64,000 bases of DNA from Pseudomonas viridiflava (GTDB lineage: Bacteria > Pseudomonadota > Gammaproteobacteria > Pseudomonadales > Pseudomonadaceae), in assembly GCF_900591205.1 (NCBI RefSeq), contig NZ_UUPU01000109.1, positions 248,001 through 312,000 of the forward strand, written 5' to 3'. This document shows positions 23,538 through 32,211 of the stretch, one piece after another; positions within the stretch are counted from its first letter, which is position 1, and every line of letters starts with the position of its first letter. The notes under the pieces are model-generated. The model ran no database searches and was not told the DNA's origin. It saw only the letters and a program-made list of their open reading frames with translations. Position numbers and translations under genes: made by a program.

Positions 23538-26360
23538 ATGAAACTCAAACATTTCCTGCAACCGCTCGACTCGTCCTTCTCTACGCCCAAGGCTGCCCGC
23601 AAGCTGCTACGCCTGTTTGCCCTGGCGCTGGTGCTGGGGGTGTATGCGGGCGCCTACAGTTACCTGCGCGCCGCGTTCAGCGAGGAGATTTCGTTGCGGC
23701 GCAGCTATATGAATGAGGCGGTCTCCGATGCGCAGAGTTTTTTCGTCAGCCGCCAGACGCTGTTGAAAAGCCTCGGCCTGTCGACGGTGCGGCATATGAC
23801 GGCGCCGGTGGGCAACCTCAATGAGGTGCCGGCCGAAGAGGTGCATATCACCCTGGGCGAGGCGGGCAGTATCTGGAGCCTGTGGTTGACCCGGCGCATG
23901 CTCGATTACCTGGAGGTCAACCAGGTCAACCTGATCTACGTGGCCCAGCGTACAGCGCCTGCGGTGGAGCGCCTGTTTACCGTGGGCGTTGCGCCGGGCG
24001 AGGTGCCGCAAACGGTGTTGCAACGGCTGATGGCGGTGGACACCGGCAAGGTGTCGGTCAGCGATGAGTTGTGGCTCACCGAACAAAGCCGCCTGGATTC
24101 GCCGCTGTACATCTTCACCCGCCTGGATGAGCGCAGCCCGACCTCGGGCTGGCTCGGCCTGGAGGTTGACGGGCCGGACCTGATCAACGCCCTGCAGCAT
24201 GAAAAAGCTGGCGACTTCATGTTGCTCGATGGCGCCGGCCAGCTGATTTTCAGCAGTGCGCCCCATCAACCAACGGCGGCGCAGGTGCTGCGCCAGTACC
24301 ATTCCACGGCCAGTTTCGGCTGGGAGGGCAGCCGCTGGTTGCCCGACCGCCTGGCCATCCGCAAACACCTGGGGTATTCCCAGTGGCAGATCGTCTACAG
24401 CCTGGAGTTGCGCTCGTTGCTGCCGAGCTTGGCCCTGCCGTTGCTGGTGTGCCTGCTGCTGTGTGCGCTGGCGAGCGTGTTGATGGTGCGCTTGGTACGA
24501 CGTATCGACCAGCGCCTGATTATCCCGGCGGCCAATCGCATCGAGGCGCTGGTGGAAAGCGAGGCGTTCAGCAGCGCGGTGATTCGTATCGCGCCGGTGG
24601 CCCTGTGCGTGCTGCGGCGCAGCGACGGCGGCGTGGTGCTGGAGAACCCCTTGTCCCGCCAATGGCTGGGCAACGGGCAGGAGCGCGAGCAACTGTGCCA
24701 CGACTGGATCCGCCGCGCCTTCCACGACGCCGAACAAAGCAGCACCGATGAGCTGCAAATGGCCGATGGTCGGCACCTGTTCCTGAGCTTTGCGCCGACG
24801 CGTTATCAGCGTGAAGAGGTGTTGATTTGCGCCTTCAGCGACATCAGTGAGCGCAAGCAGGTGGAACTCGCTCTGGAGCAGGCGCGCACCCTGGCGGACG
24901 CGGCCAATGAGGCCAAGACGCTGTTCCTGGCGACCATGAGCCATGAAATCCGCACGCCGCTGTACGGCGTGCTCGGCACCCTGGAATTGCTCGCCCGCAC
25001 CGACCTCAACAGCCAGCAACGCGGCTACCTGAATGCCATCGAAGGTTCGTCGGCCAACTTGCTGCAACTGATCTGCGATGTGCTGGATGTGTCGAAGATC
25101 GAGGCTGGGCAACTGTCCCTCGAACTCACGGTATTTTCCCCGCTGGAGCTGGTGCAAGAGGTACTCCAGGGCTACGCCGGCGCCGCGCAGAGCAAGGGTT
25201 TGCAGCTGTTTACCTGCCTCGACCCGCAGTTGCCCGATCGCGTGCGCGGCGATGTCACGCGTATCCGCCAGATCCTCAACAACCTGCTCAACAATGCGCT
25301 GAAGTTCACCGAGAGTGGGCGGATCGTCTTGCGCTTGCGCCTGGAAAGCCGCGAGGGCGAGCGCACCATGCTGCAATGGCAAGTCGTCGACACCGGCAAG
25401 GGCATTGCCGCGCACGACCAGCAGTACCTGTTTGAACCGTTCTTCCAGGCCAGCGGCAATGCCAATGTGGTGGCGGGCACCGGGCTGGGGCTGTCGATCT
25501 GCAAGCGTCTGGTGCACTTGATGAATGGCACGTTGCGGGTGGTCAGCGAGCCGGGCCTGGGCAGCAGTTTTACCTTCACCTTGCCGCTGGAGCAGGTCAG
25601 CGAACACGACGGCGAGCCTTGGGCCCTGCCGCTGTTGGGCGAGCGGGTGTATGTGGTGTCGCCGGTGCGTGAGCTGGCGGAAAGCGTCGGCGGCTGGCTG
25701 CGGCGCTGGGGCGCGCGGGCGCAATTGGGGTTGCCCGAGTCGGTTGAAGCGGACCCCGGTGCGGTGCTGGTGGAGCTTTATCCCGGCCCGGCCGAACTCG
25801 GCCAACGGCTGCGTTGGTCGGGGCCGCGGGTCATGGCGGCGGCCGATGAGCATGGCGCATACCCGGGCCCCGGCGCGTGCTGGCAGATCGGCTTGAACAA
25901 CCTGCACGCCCTCAATCGTGCGGTCAGCCGTGCCCAGGGCATCGAGGAACACCTGTCGCCTACGCCCAGCGAGGCACCGGCCCAGCTCAACCTGAACCTG
26001 CGCCTGCTGGTGGCCGAAGACAACCTGATCAACCAGTTGATCCTGCGCGATCAACTCGAGGAACTCGGCTGCACCGTGGTGCTGGCCGCCGATGGCATCG
26101 AGGCACTGTCGCTGTGGGGCGAAACCCCGTTCGACATGATCCTTACCGACGTCAACATGCCACGCATGAACGGCTATGAGCTCACCGAGCACTTGCGCCG
26201 CCAAGGCTGCTCGCTGCCGATCATCGGCGCCACGGCCAACGCCATGCTCGACGAAGCGGAGCGCTGCCTCAGCGCCGGCATGGATCACTGCCTGGTCAAG
26301 CCCTTTACCTTGCGGGCCCTCTATCAGTGCCTGCAGCGCTACCAGAGGAGCGTGCTTTGA
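23538..26360 (+). CDS. pvrS: PvrS-like hybrid sensor histidine kinase without HPt
   Basis: The 940-residue kinase has two membrane helices (residues about 24-43 and 295-318) around a periplasmic domain of about 250 residues. A PAS-like region (about 335-440) precedes the HisKA domain, with phosphorylated H469 in ATMSHEIRTPLYGV, and HATPase boxes NNLLNNALKF, DTGKGI and GTGLGL. Residues about 695-800 form a receiver-like domain without phosphorylation residues, followed by a true receiver with D871 (MILTDVNMPRMNG). It ends after the receiver, with no HPt. I use the ATG at 23538 (MKLKHFLQ), just before the first helix. The stop overlaps the TTG of the EAL regulator gene. Gene order matches pvrS of P. 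aeruginosa PAPI-1. Confidence 0.82.
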   Translation: MKLKHFLQPLDSSFSTPKAARKLLRLFALALVLGVYAGAYSYLRAAFSEEISLRRSYMNEAVSDAQSFFVSRQTLLKSLGLSTVRHMTAPVGNLNEVPAEEVHITLGEAGSIWSLWLTRRMLDYLEVNQVNLIYVAQRTAPAVERLFTVGVAPGEVPQTVLQRLMAVDTGKVSVSDELWLTEQSRLDSPLYIFTRLDERSPTSGWLGLEVDGPDLINALQHEKAGDFMLLDGAGQLIFSSAPHQPTAAQVLRQYHSTASFGWEGSRWLPDRLAIRKHLGYSQWQIVYSLELRSLLPSLALPLLVCLLLCALASVLMVRLVRRIDQRLIIPAANRIEALVESEAFSSAVIRIAPVALCVLRRSDGGVVLENPLSRQWLGNGQEREQLCHDWIRRAFHDAEQSSTDELQMADGRHLFLSFAPTRYQREEVLICAFSDISERKQVELALEQARTLADAANEAKTLFLATMSHEIRTPLYGVLGTLELLARTDLNSQQRGYLNAIEGSSANLLQLICDVLDVSKIEAGQLSLELTVFSPLELVQEVLQGYAGAAQSKGLQLFTCLDPQLPDRVRGDVTRIRQILNNLLNNALKFTESGRIVLRLRLESREGERTMLQWQVVDTGKGIAAHDQQYLFEPFFQASGNANVVAGTGLGLSICKRLVHLMNGTLRVVSEPGLGSSFTFTLPLEQVSEHDGEPWALPLLGERVYVVSPVRELAESVGGWLRRWGARAQLGLPESVEADPGAVLVELYPGPAELGQRLRWSGPRVMAAADEHGAYPGPGACWQIGLNNLHALNRAVSRAQGIEEHLSPTPSEAPAQLNLNLRLLVAEDNLINQLILRDQLEELGCTVVLAADGIEALSLWGETPFDMILTDVNMPRMNGYELTEHLRRQGCSLPIIGATANAMLDEAERCLSAGMDHCLVKPFTLRALYQCLQRYQRSVL

Positions 26361-27556
26361 GTGGCTATCGCGTGCTCATTGTGGAAGATCATCCCTTTCA
26401 GCATGAGTACCTGATCAATGTATTCCAGGCCATCGGCGGCTTTGAGGTCGAGGTGGTCTGGGACGGCGCGAGCGCGTTGCAGCGCCTGGCTCGCCAGCGC
26501 TATGACCTGTTGCTCAGCGACCTGATGATGCCGGGGATGGACGGCGTGCAATTGATCCAGCAACTGGCGCGCCTGCCCGCACCACCGGCCCTGGCACTGA
26601 TGAGCGTGGCCTCGCGGCGCATGCTGGTGGGTGCCGGGCAAGTGGCGGGCAACCTGGGGTTGACCGTGGCCGGGCTGATCTCCAAACCGGTGTGCGAGCC
26701 GCAAGTGCGGACCTTGCGCGGTTATCTCGACAAACTTGCCGAGCAGGCCCGTGCTCCCTGCTGCCATCGCGGTATCCGCCTGGTGCGGGGTAATCTTGTA
26801 CGCGCGTTGGCTAACGGTGAAATTCAGGCTTGGTTCCAGCCCAAGAAATCCTTGCATGACGGGCGCATTGTCGGTGCCGAAGCCCTGGCCCGCTGGGTGC
26901 ATCCGGTGGAAGGGCTGTTGATGCCCGGTGAGTTCCTCGGTGAAATCGAGCGCCAGGGCCTGGAAACCCAGCTGCTGACCTGCATCCTCGCCCAGACCCT
27001 GACCGCCCAGGCCCAGTGGGCGCAGCTGGGTTACCGGCTGCCGGTGTCGATCAACCTGCCCACCCATCTGCTCGACCAGTGCGACCTGGTCGACCGCCTG
27101 CTGGCCCTGGTGCAGCAGGGCGATGCCGAGCCCCGGCAGATCACCTTTGAGCTGATGGAAAGCTCCACCACACAGTTGCCCAGTAACTACTACGCTGGAG
27201 CATGCCGCTTGCGCATGATGGGCTTTGGACTGGCGCAGGATGATTTCGGCAAGGGCTTCAGTTCCTATTTCAACCTGGTCTCCACGCCGTTCAACGAAGT
27301 GAAGATCGACCGCTCGCTGGTGCATGGCTGTGCCGAGAACGAGAGCCTCGCCTCGGCCTTGCAAAGCATCGTCGAACTGGGCCGCAAGCTGGGGCTGACC
27401 ACCATTGCCGAAGGCGCCGAGACCCAGGCCGAGTTGGCGGTACTGCGGCGTATTCGCTGCGACCAGGTGCAAGGCTTCCTCATCTCACAGGGTGTGGCCG
27501 CAGACAAGTTCAGTGCGTTATTGATCGAAGATGGCCCTGCGCCAGCACTTATCTGA
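26357..27556 (+). CDS. pvrR: PvrR-like REC-EAL response regulator (c-di-GMP phosphodiesterase)
   Basis: The 399-residue regulator has a receiver with D55 (LLLSDLMMPGMDG) and an EAL domain with E175 (AEALARW). EAL motifs are intact: SINLPTH, FELMESS, AQDDFGKGFSS, VKIDRSLV, IAEGAETQ and QVQGFLIS, so it should hydrolyse c-di-GMP to pGpG. The TTG start at 26357 is chosen because AGAGGAG lies just upstream (26344-26350) and TTGA overlaps the kinase stop. A GTG 30 bases upstream lacks a ribosome site. It belongs to the Roc/Pvr type that pairs with a DNA-binding regulator to control fimbriae. Confidence 0.87.
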   Translation: MSGYRVLIVEDHPFQHEYLINVFQAIGGFEVEVVWDGASALQRLARQRYDLLLSDLMMPGMDGVQLIQQLARLPAPPALALMSVASRRMLVGAGQVAGNLGLTVAGLISKPVCEPQVRTLRGYLDKLAEQARAPCCHRGIRLVRGNLVRALANGEIQAWFQPKKSLHDGRIVGAEALARWVHPVEGLLMPGEFLGEIERQGLETQLLTCILAQTLTAQAQWAQLGYRLPVSINLPTHLLDQCDLVDRLLALVQQGDAEPRQITFELMESSTTQLPSNYYAGACRLRMMGFGLAQDDFGKGFSSYFNLVSTPFNEVKIDRSLVHGCAENESLASALQSIVELGRKLGLTTIAEGAETQAELAVLRRIRCDQVQGFLISQGVAADKFSALLIEDGPAPALI

Positions 27557-27680
27557 ACGGCCAGGGTCACACAGTCAAGAAGCCCGAAGGAAGGGTCGCC
27601 TGGTTTGCCGGGTGTTATTGGCCAATGCCGGGATCAAGCATAGGCCCCATATCCTGATTCAGGCTTTCGCGGTACTGACG

Positions 27681-30596
27681 ATGAAACATGCAAGTCTGCG
27701 CCTGGACAAACTGGCGCAAAGTTCACAGCGCCTGAACAAAGCCCTGTTGCTGCTCACCGGGCTTGCCTTGTTGCTGTCCAGCAGTTGCTACTGGGCGGTG
27801 TCGCGGCTGCTCGATGCCGAGCAGGAAAAGGTCCAGTTTCACTTCGCCCGTGTCGTGGAAATCATCCATGAACATGAGGCGTTTCTGCGCAACGTGGCCG
27901 TGGGTTACAGCCGCAGCAATGCGCCGCCGCTGCCGGCGGTGCAATCGACCTCGGTGGTGGAGTTGCAGCGCGACGCCGGCGAGGTGGTCTTGCAGGCCAA
28001 GGGCTTTGCCTTGTCGCTGCCGTTCACCTTGGCCCATGACGCGGGGTTTTCGGCGGATGACACGCGCCGTGCGCTGGCGTTCGGCGTGCAGCTCACCGAT
28101 TACTACGGCGGCTACTGGGCCAGCTCGTTTTATGCCTCGCCGCAACTGTTTGTGCTGACCCCCCATAATGTCGCCAGCCTGGCGGTGCCCGGCATCGGCG
28201 GCCTGCGCCAGCATCAACCGTTATTGCGCGAGCAGTACCGCGCGGTGGTCAGCCGCTTGCAGCAACTGCAGCAGAGCCAGCAGACCTTGCTGACCGACAC
28301 GCGTGTGCGCTGGATGCGCGCCCCGTTGCGCCTGTATCAGAACAGCCGCAACGTGGTGGCGATGATCGGCCTCGATGCGCCCGCTGCCCTACTGCCGGCC
28401 AGTCAGCCCCAGGGCCTGCTGACCCTGGCTGCCGTGGTGGATACGTCCCAGGTGGATGAGTTCGAGCGGGTGCTGCAACTCTCGGTGTACAACCAGTTCA
28501 CCCTGATCTCGCCCGAGGGCGAGGTGTTGCTGGGGAGCCTTGGGGACGAGCACATGGCGCCGCTGGGCTTGAGTTTCAACCGCCAGGGCCTGCGCTTCAA
28601 GATGGTCAGCGAAAGCGGTGAACGCTGGACCGGTTTGTACGCCATCAGCTATCAGGATTTCCTGCGCTACGCCAAATGGCCGCTGCTGGGCCTGGGCCTG
28701 ACCTTTATTGCGGCGCTGCTGCTGGGCTGGTGGATCAACCATTGGTACAAAACCCGCATCGTAAGCCCGGCCCAGCGCGCTCAGGAGCGCTTGTTCGAGA
28801 GCGAAGCCTTCAACCGCATCATGCTGCAAAACGCCCCGGCCGGCCTTTGCGTGGTGCGGCGCAGCGACCGCCAATTGCTCCTGGAAAACCAGCGCGCGCT
28901 GCACCTGGGCGGCACCGCGTCGCTGGTGGAAGTGCTCAAGGCCAACGATGGCCCGGACACTCCCGGCGAGATGTGCCTGGCGGTGCAGGGCCGCTATCTG
29001 CAGGTGGTGGTAGTGGCGGCGCGGTATGAAGGCGAAGACGTCTTTCTGTGTGGCTGCAACGACATCACCCGGCATGTGGATGAGACCCTGCTGCTGAACC
29101 AGGCCCGCCAGGAAGCGACTGCCGCCAATGAGGCCAAGACCGTGTTCCTGGCCACCATGAGCCACGAGATCCGCACGCCGCTGTATGGCGTGCTGGGCAA
29201 CCTGGAGCTGATGGCCCTGACCGACATGAGCGAGCGCCAGCGCCAGTACCTGGAAATTATCCAGGGCTCCTCCACCGTGCTGTTTCAGCTGATCAGCAAC
29301 GTGCTGGACGTGTCGAAGATTGAATCCGGGCAGATGGCCGTGGAAGCGTCGCCGTTCAATCCCCGGCAACTGGTGGAGGAGGCGGTGCTGGGCTTTACCG
29401 CCACGGCGCGCAACAAAGGCTTGCAGATTGACGCGGAGATCGACCCGCAAGTGCCGCAGCAATTGCAGGGCGATGCGGTGCGGATTCGTCAGATCCTGCA
29501 TAACCTGTTGGGCAATGCGATCAAGTTCACCGAGTCGGGGCGCGTGCGTTTGCGCTTGACCGTGCAGGAACTGCTTGAAGATGAGGTCGCCCTGCAATGG
29601 CAAGTCACCGATACCGGCGTGGGCATTGCGGAGAAGGCCCTGGACCAGTTGTTCAAGCCGTTTTATCAAGTGGCGGGCGGCCAGGACGGCAATGGTGCGG
29701 GCCTGGGCCTGTCGATTTGCTCGCGCTTGAGCGAGTTGATGGGCGGCCACATGCGGGTGGTCAGTGAGCCGGGGCTGGGCAGCAGTTTTTCGCTGTTTAT
29801 CACCTTGCCGATCCTCAGCGACGCCTTGTCCGCAGCCGGCCCGGTGCTGGCCGAGCCGTGTCTGGACGCGCCCTGCCTGAACGTGCGCGTGCTGGTGGCC
29901 GAAGACAACCCGGTCAGCCAGGCGGTGCTGCAGGAACAACTCGAAGCCCTCGGCGCCCAGGCCACGGTGGCGCGGGACGGCGAGCACGCCTTGCAGATCT
30001 GGGGCTCGCAGCCTTTCGACCTGGTGATCACCGACATCAACATGCCGCGCCTCAACGGCTACGACCTGGCCCGCGCCTTGCGCGAACAGGGCGTGCAGGT
30101 GCCGATTATTGGCGTCACCGCCAATGCGCTGCGCGAAGAGGGCGAGCGCTGCCTGGCGGTGGGCATGAATGCGTGGGTGGTCAAGCCGCTGAGCATGGGC
30201 ATGCTGCGCCAGGCCCTGATGGCGCACTGTCGTCGCGCCACCGCCCTGGCGGTTCCGCAGGTAGACCGCGACCGCGAAGGCTGGATCGTATTGTCACCGG
30301 CCATGCGCCAACTGATGGGCGACACCTTGCTGGTCGACGTGCAACACATCGAGCAGGGCCTGGTCGACGGCGATGCGGAGCGGGTTCGCCAGCGCCTGCA
30401 CAGCCTTAATGGTGCGCTGGCCAGCGTGCGGGCCACAGCCTTATCCAGCGCGTGTCAGACATGGGAAAACACGCTGTATGACGGCCCCCTGGATAGCCAC
30501 GCCACCGCCCAGATCCGGGTGTTGTGCGAGAGGCTGACGGCGGTCGCGCAGTGCTTGCTGGCAGAGTCAACGGCTCACTACAAGGAAGATAAATAA
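27681..30596 (+). CDS. rcsC: RcsC-like hybrid sensor kinase with HPt domain
   Basis: The 971-residue kinase is paralogous to PvrS. It has helices at about 18-38 and 335-355, a periplasmic sensor, a PAS-like region, H495 (ATMSHEIRTPLYGV), HATPase boxes (LLGNAIKF, DTGVGI, GAGLGL) and a receiver with D785 (LVITDINMPRLNG). A C-terminal HPt-like domain carries H907 in QRLHSLNGAL, where the usual Lys after His-x-Leu is Asn. This is the only HPt in the cluster, so phosphoryl flow to PvrR and RcsB should pass through it. Start ATG 27681 (MKHASLRL) precedes helix 1. The stop overlaps the next start by one base. Confidence 0.83.
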   Translation: MKHASLRLDKLAQSSQRLNKALLLLTGLALLLSSSCYWAVSRLLDAEQEKVQFHFARVVEIIHEHEAFLRNVAVGYSRSNAPPLPAVQSTSVVELQRDAGEVVLQAKGFALSLPFTLAHDAGFSADDTRRALAFGVQLTDYYGGYWASSFYASPQLFVLTPHNVASLAVPGIGGLRQHQPLLREQYRAVVSRLQQLQQSQQTLLTDTRVRWMRAPLRLYQNSRNVVAMIGLDAPAALLPASQPQGLLTLAAVVDTSQVDEFERVLQLSVYNQFTLISPEGEVLLGSLGDEHMAPLGLSFNRQGLRFKMVSESGERWTGLYAISYQDFLRYAKWPLLGLGLTFIAALLLGWWINHWYKTRIVSPAQRAQERLFESEAFNRIMLQNAPAGLCVVRRSDRQLLLENQRALHLGGTASLVEVLKANDGPDTPGEMCLAVQGRYLQVVVVAARYEGEDVFLCGCNDITRHVDETLLLNQARQEATAANEAKTVFLATMSHEIRTPLYGVLGNLELMALTDMSERQRQYLEIIQGSSTVLFQLISNVLDVSKIESGQMAVEASPFNPRQLVEEAVLGFTATARNKGLQIDAEIDPQVPQQLQGDAVRIRQILHNLLGNAIKFTESGRVRLRLTVQELLEDEVALQWQVTDTGVGIAEKALDQLFKPFYQVAGGQDGNGAGLGLSICSRLSELMGGHMRVVSEPGLGSSFSLFITLPILSDALSAAGPVLAEPCLDAPCLNVRVLVAEDNPVSQAVLQEQLEALGAQATVARDGEHALQIWGSQPFDLVITDINMPRLNGYDLARALREQGVQVPIIGVTANALREEGERCLAVGMNAWVVKPLSMGMLRQALMAHCRRATALAVPQVDRDREGWIVLSPAMRQLMGDTLLVDVQHIEQGLVDGDAERVRQRLHSLNGALASVRATALSSACQTWENTLYDGPLDSHATAQIRVLCERLTAVAQCLLAESTAHYKEDK

Positions 30597-31243
30597 TGCG
30601 AGAAATGAACGTTGTTATCGCCGATGACCACCCGATCGTATTGGTGGGCGTGCGCGAGATCGTGCAGCGCGATTCACGCTATCGCCTGGTGGGCGAGGCC
30701 GTCAGTTCCAGCCAACTCATCGAGCTGTTGCGCAGCCATCGGCCGCAGGTCCTGATCACTGATTTCAACATGCCCGGCGACGACACCTATGGCGATGGCC
30801 TGAAGCTGATCGAGTACATCCTGCGCCACTTCCCCGAGACCCAGGTGCTGGTGCTGACCATGATTTCCAACAGCCTGATCCTCACCCGTTTGCAGGAACT
30901 GGGCGTGGCCGGGGTGATCCAGAAAAACCATCTGCATGGGGAAATCGAAAAGGCCCTGGGCGCCATCAGTGCCCAGCGCAGTTACCAGGCACCGGAGCCT
31001 GCGGCGACCTCGGTGGTCGGTAACCCGTACCAGGTGCAGGAGCGGTTCCAGAGCCTGTCGCCGCGTGAGATGGAAGTGCTGCGTTTATTTGTGACGGGCA
31101 TGAGCGTCAGCGATATTGCGCGGCAATTGAGCCGCAGCAACAAGACCGTCAGCGCGCAGAAGATCTCGGCCATGCGCAAGCTCGATGTGGACAGTGACCA
31201 GGCGCTTCTGACCTATTGCATCGAGGCCCGGCAATTCCAGTAG
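30596..31243 (+). CDS. rcsB: RcsB-like NarL-family response regulator
   Basis: The 215-residue regulator has a receiver with D56 (VLITDFNMPGDD) and a C-terminal LuxR/NarL helix-turn-helix (LSPREMEVLRLFVTGMSVSD, then NKTVSAQKISAMRKL). It starts at ATG 30596, overlapping the kinase stop by one base, with AAGGAAG upstream. By gene order it corresponds to RcsB of the PAPI-1 cupD locus, an activator of the adjacent fimbrial genes. The fimbrial operon converges from the opposite strand and ends five bases after this gene's stop. Confidence 0.86.
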   Translation: MREMNVVIADDHPIVLVGVREIVQRDSRYRLVGEAVSSSQLIELLRSHRPQVLITDFNMPGDDTYGDGLKLIEYILRHFPETQVLVLTMISNSLILTRLQELGVAGVIQKNHLHGEIEKALGAISAQRSYQAPEPAATSVVGNPYQVQERFQSLSPREMEVLRLFVTGMSVSDIARQLSRSNKTVSAQKISAMRKLDVDSDQALLTYCIEARQFQ

Positions 31244-31248
31244 GTGGC

Positions 31249-31737
31249 TCAGCGGTAGGTCATCTGCATCAACAGCGTTGCGCTGTAGCTGCCCGCTTCG
31301 GGCAGTTCACCCACCGACACCGGCTTGACGCGCAGGGTGAGTTCCAGGGGCCCGTCCTCCACTGGCCAGGTGCCGGTTTCGCCCAGGCTGAAGTCGGCCT
31401 TGACGCTTTGGCTCAACAGCCCCAAGCGTAACCCCAGGCCCTCGCGATTGGTGAGCAGGGTCTGGCTATCGGCGCTGCCCAGCCCCGCCGAAAGCGTCAG
31501 GCTCACGCGGCTATTGGCTTGGCAATCGAAGACCAGCGGCACATCGGTGACGGCGGCGCTGTCGTCGACCAGTTGGTTGAGGTTGACCTGGCGCAGGTCC
31601 ACCTGTTGCGTACTCGGAAAACGCGCCGTGCACGGCGGTGCGATCAGCTTGCCGGTGACATCGATTTGCGCGTGCTCCGCCGATTGCGCAAAGGCGGTGC
31701 CGGCCACAGCCAGCAGCATCCAGGCGAGCGCTTTCAT
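31249..31737 (-). CDS. Minor fimbrial subunit (type 1, FimF/G-like)
   Basis: The 162-residue product has a signal peptide (ALAWMLLAVAGTAFA), then a pilin domain starting IDVTGKLIAPPC, a cysteine pair (PPC, VFDC), and the C-terminal tail LLMQMTYR. The penultimate tyrosine is typical of chaperone-bound pilins. I start at ATG 31737, which overlaps the previous gene's stop by four bases (ATGA). It is the last gene of the six-gene fimbrial operon. Role as minor or tip-adaptor subunit is inferred. Confidence 0.78.
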   Translation of the reverse strand: MKALAWMLLAVAGTAFAQSAEHAQIDVTGKLIAPPCTARFPSTQQVDLRQVNLNQLVDDSAAVTDVPLVFDCQANSRVSLTLSAGLGSADSQTLLTNREGLGLRLGLLSQSVKADFSLGETGTWPVEDGPLELTLRVKPVSVGELPEAGSYSATLLMQMTYR

Positions 31738-32201
31738 AGGTAATTGATGGTCATGACCATGGACGAGCTGAATGCCCCCGGCACCAGCGTGCCGCGTGCC
31801 ACCAGTTGCGCCTTGAGGCTGATATCGACAGCGCCGCTGAGGTTTGTGTAGCTCTTGGTGGTGCCGTTGAGGTTCGCCGCGGTGTTGTCCGCCCATAGCA
31901 ACGACACGCCGAGGTTGTCCGCCGTGGTCTTGGCGACGGTGGCGGTGTGTGTGCCATTGTTGGCGGTGAAGCTCACATTCAGCGATGACCCCGCTGGGCA
32001 GGTCATGCGCACCGGCACTGCCACGGTTTCGGTCGTGGCCACCTGGTCGGTACGCACATTGCCGAAGGCGGCGGTGAGGGTGGTGCTGCTGCTGAGCACA
32101 CACGGCGGGCGGGTGAGGGTGCCGCTGACGGTGATATTCACCGTGTCGGCGGCCTGGGCACCGGCGCTGAGCAGCGCCAGGGCGAGCAGTGAAGATTTCA
32201 T
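31734..32201 (-). CDS. Minor fimbrial subunit (type 1)
   Basis: The 155-residue pilin has a signal peptide ending AQA, the domain start ITVSGTLTRPPCVLSSST, a cysteine pair (PPC, MTC) and the tail MVMTINYL with penultimate Tyr. It lies ten bases after the adhesin gene and overlaps the next pilin gene. Length and order suggest a short adaptor, but its place in the fibre is not shown by sequence. Confidence 0.8.
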   Translation of the reverse strand: MKSSLLALALLSAGAQAADTVNITVSGTLTRPPCVLSSSTTLTAAFGNVRTDQVATTETVAVPVRMTCPAGSSLNVSFTANNGTHTATVAKTTADNLGVSLLWADNTAANLNGTTKSYTNLSGAVDISLKAQLVARGTLVPGAFSSSMVMTINYL

Positions 32202-32211
32202 GGGGATGGCC

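Noticed and set aside
23607..26288. 893-codon minus-strand frame over the pvrS-like kinase
   Set aside because: Composition is Gln/His/Arg/Ala-rich with no domain; the plus frame has all kinase motifs.
28389..30227. 612-codon minus-strand frame over the rcsC-like kinase
   Set aside because: Same antisense shadow pattern as above.
23538..31243. Naming the signalling genes rocS1/rocR/rocA1
   Set aside because: Two hybrid kinases with a REC-EAL and NarL regulator next to fimbriae match pvrS-pvrR-rcsC-rcsB in order better than the single-kinase roc locus.
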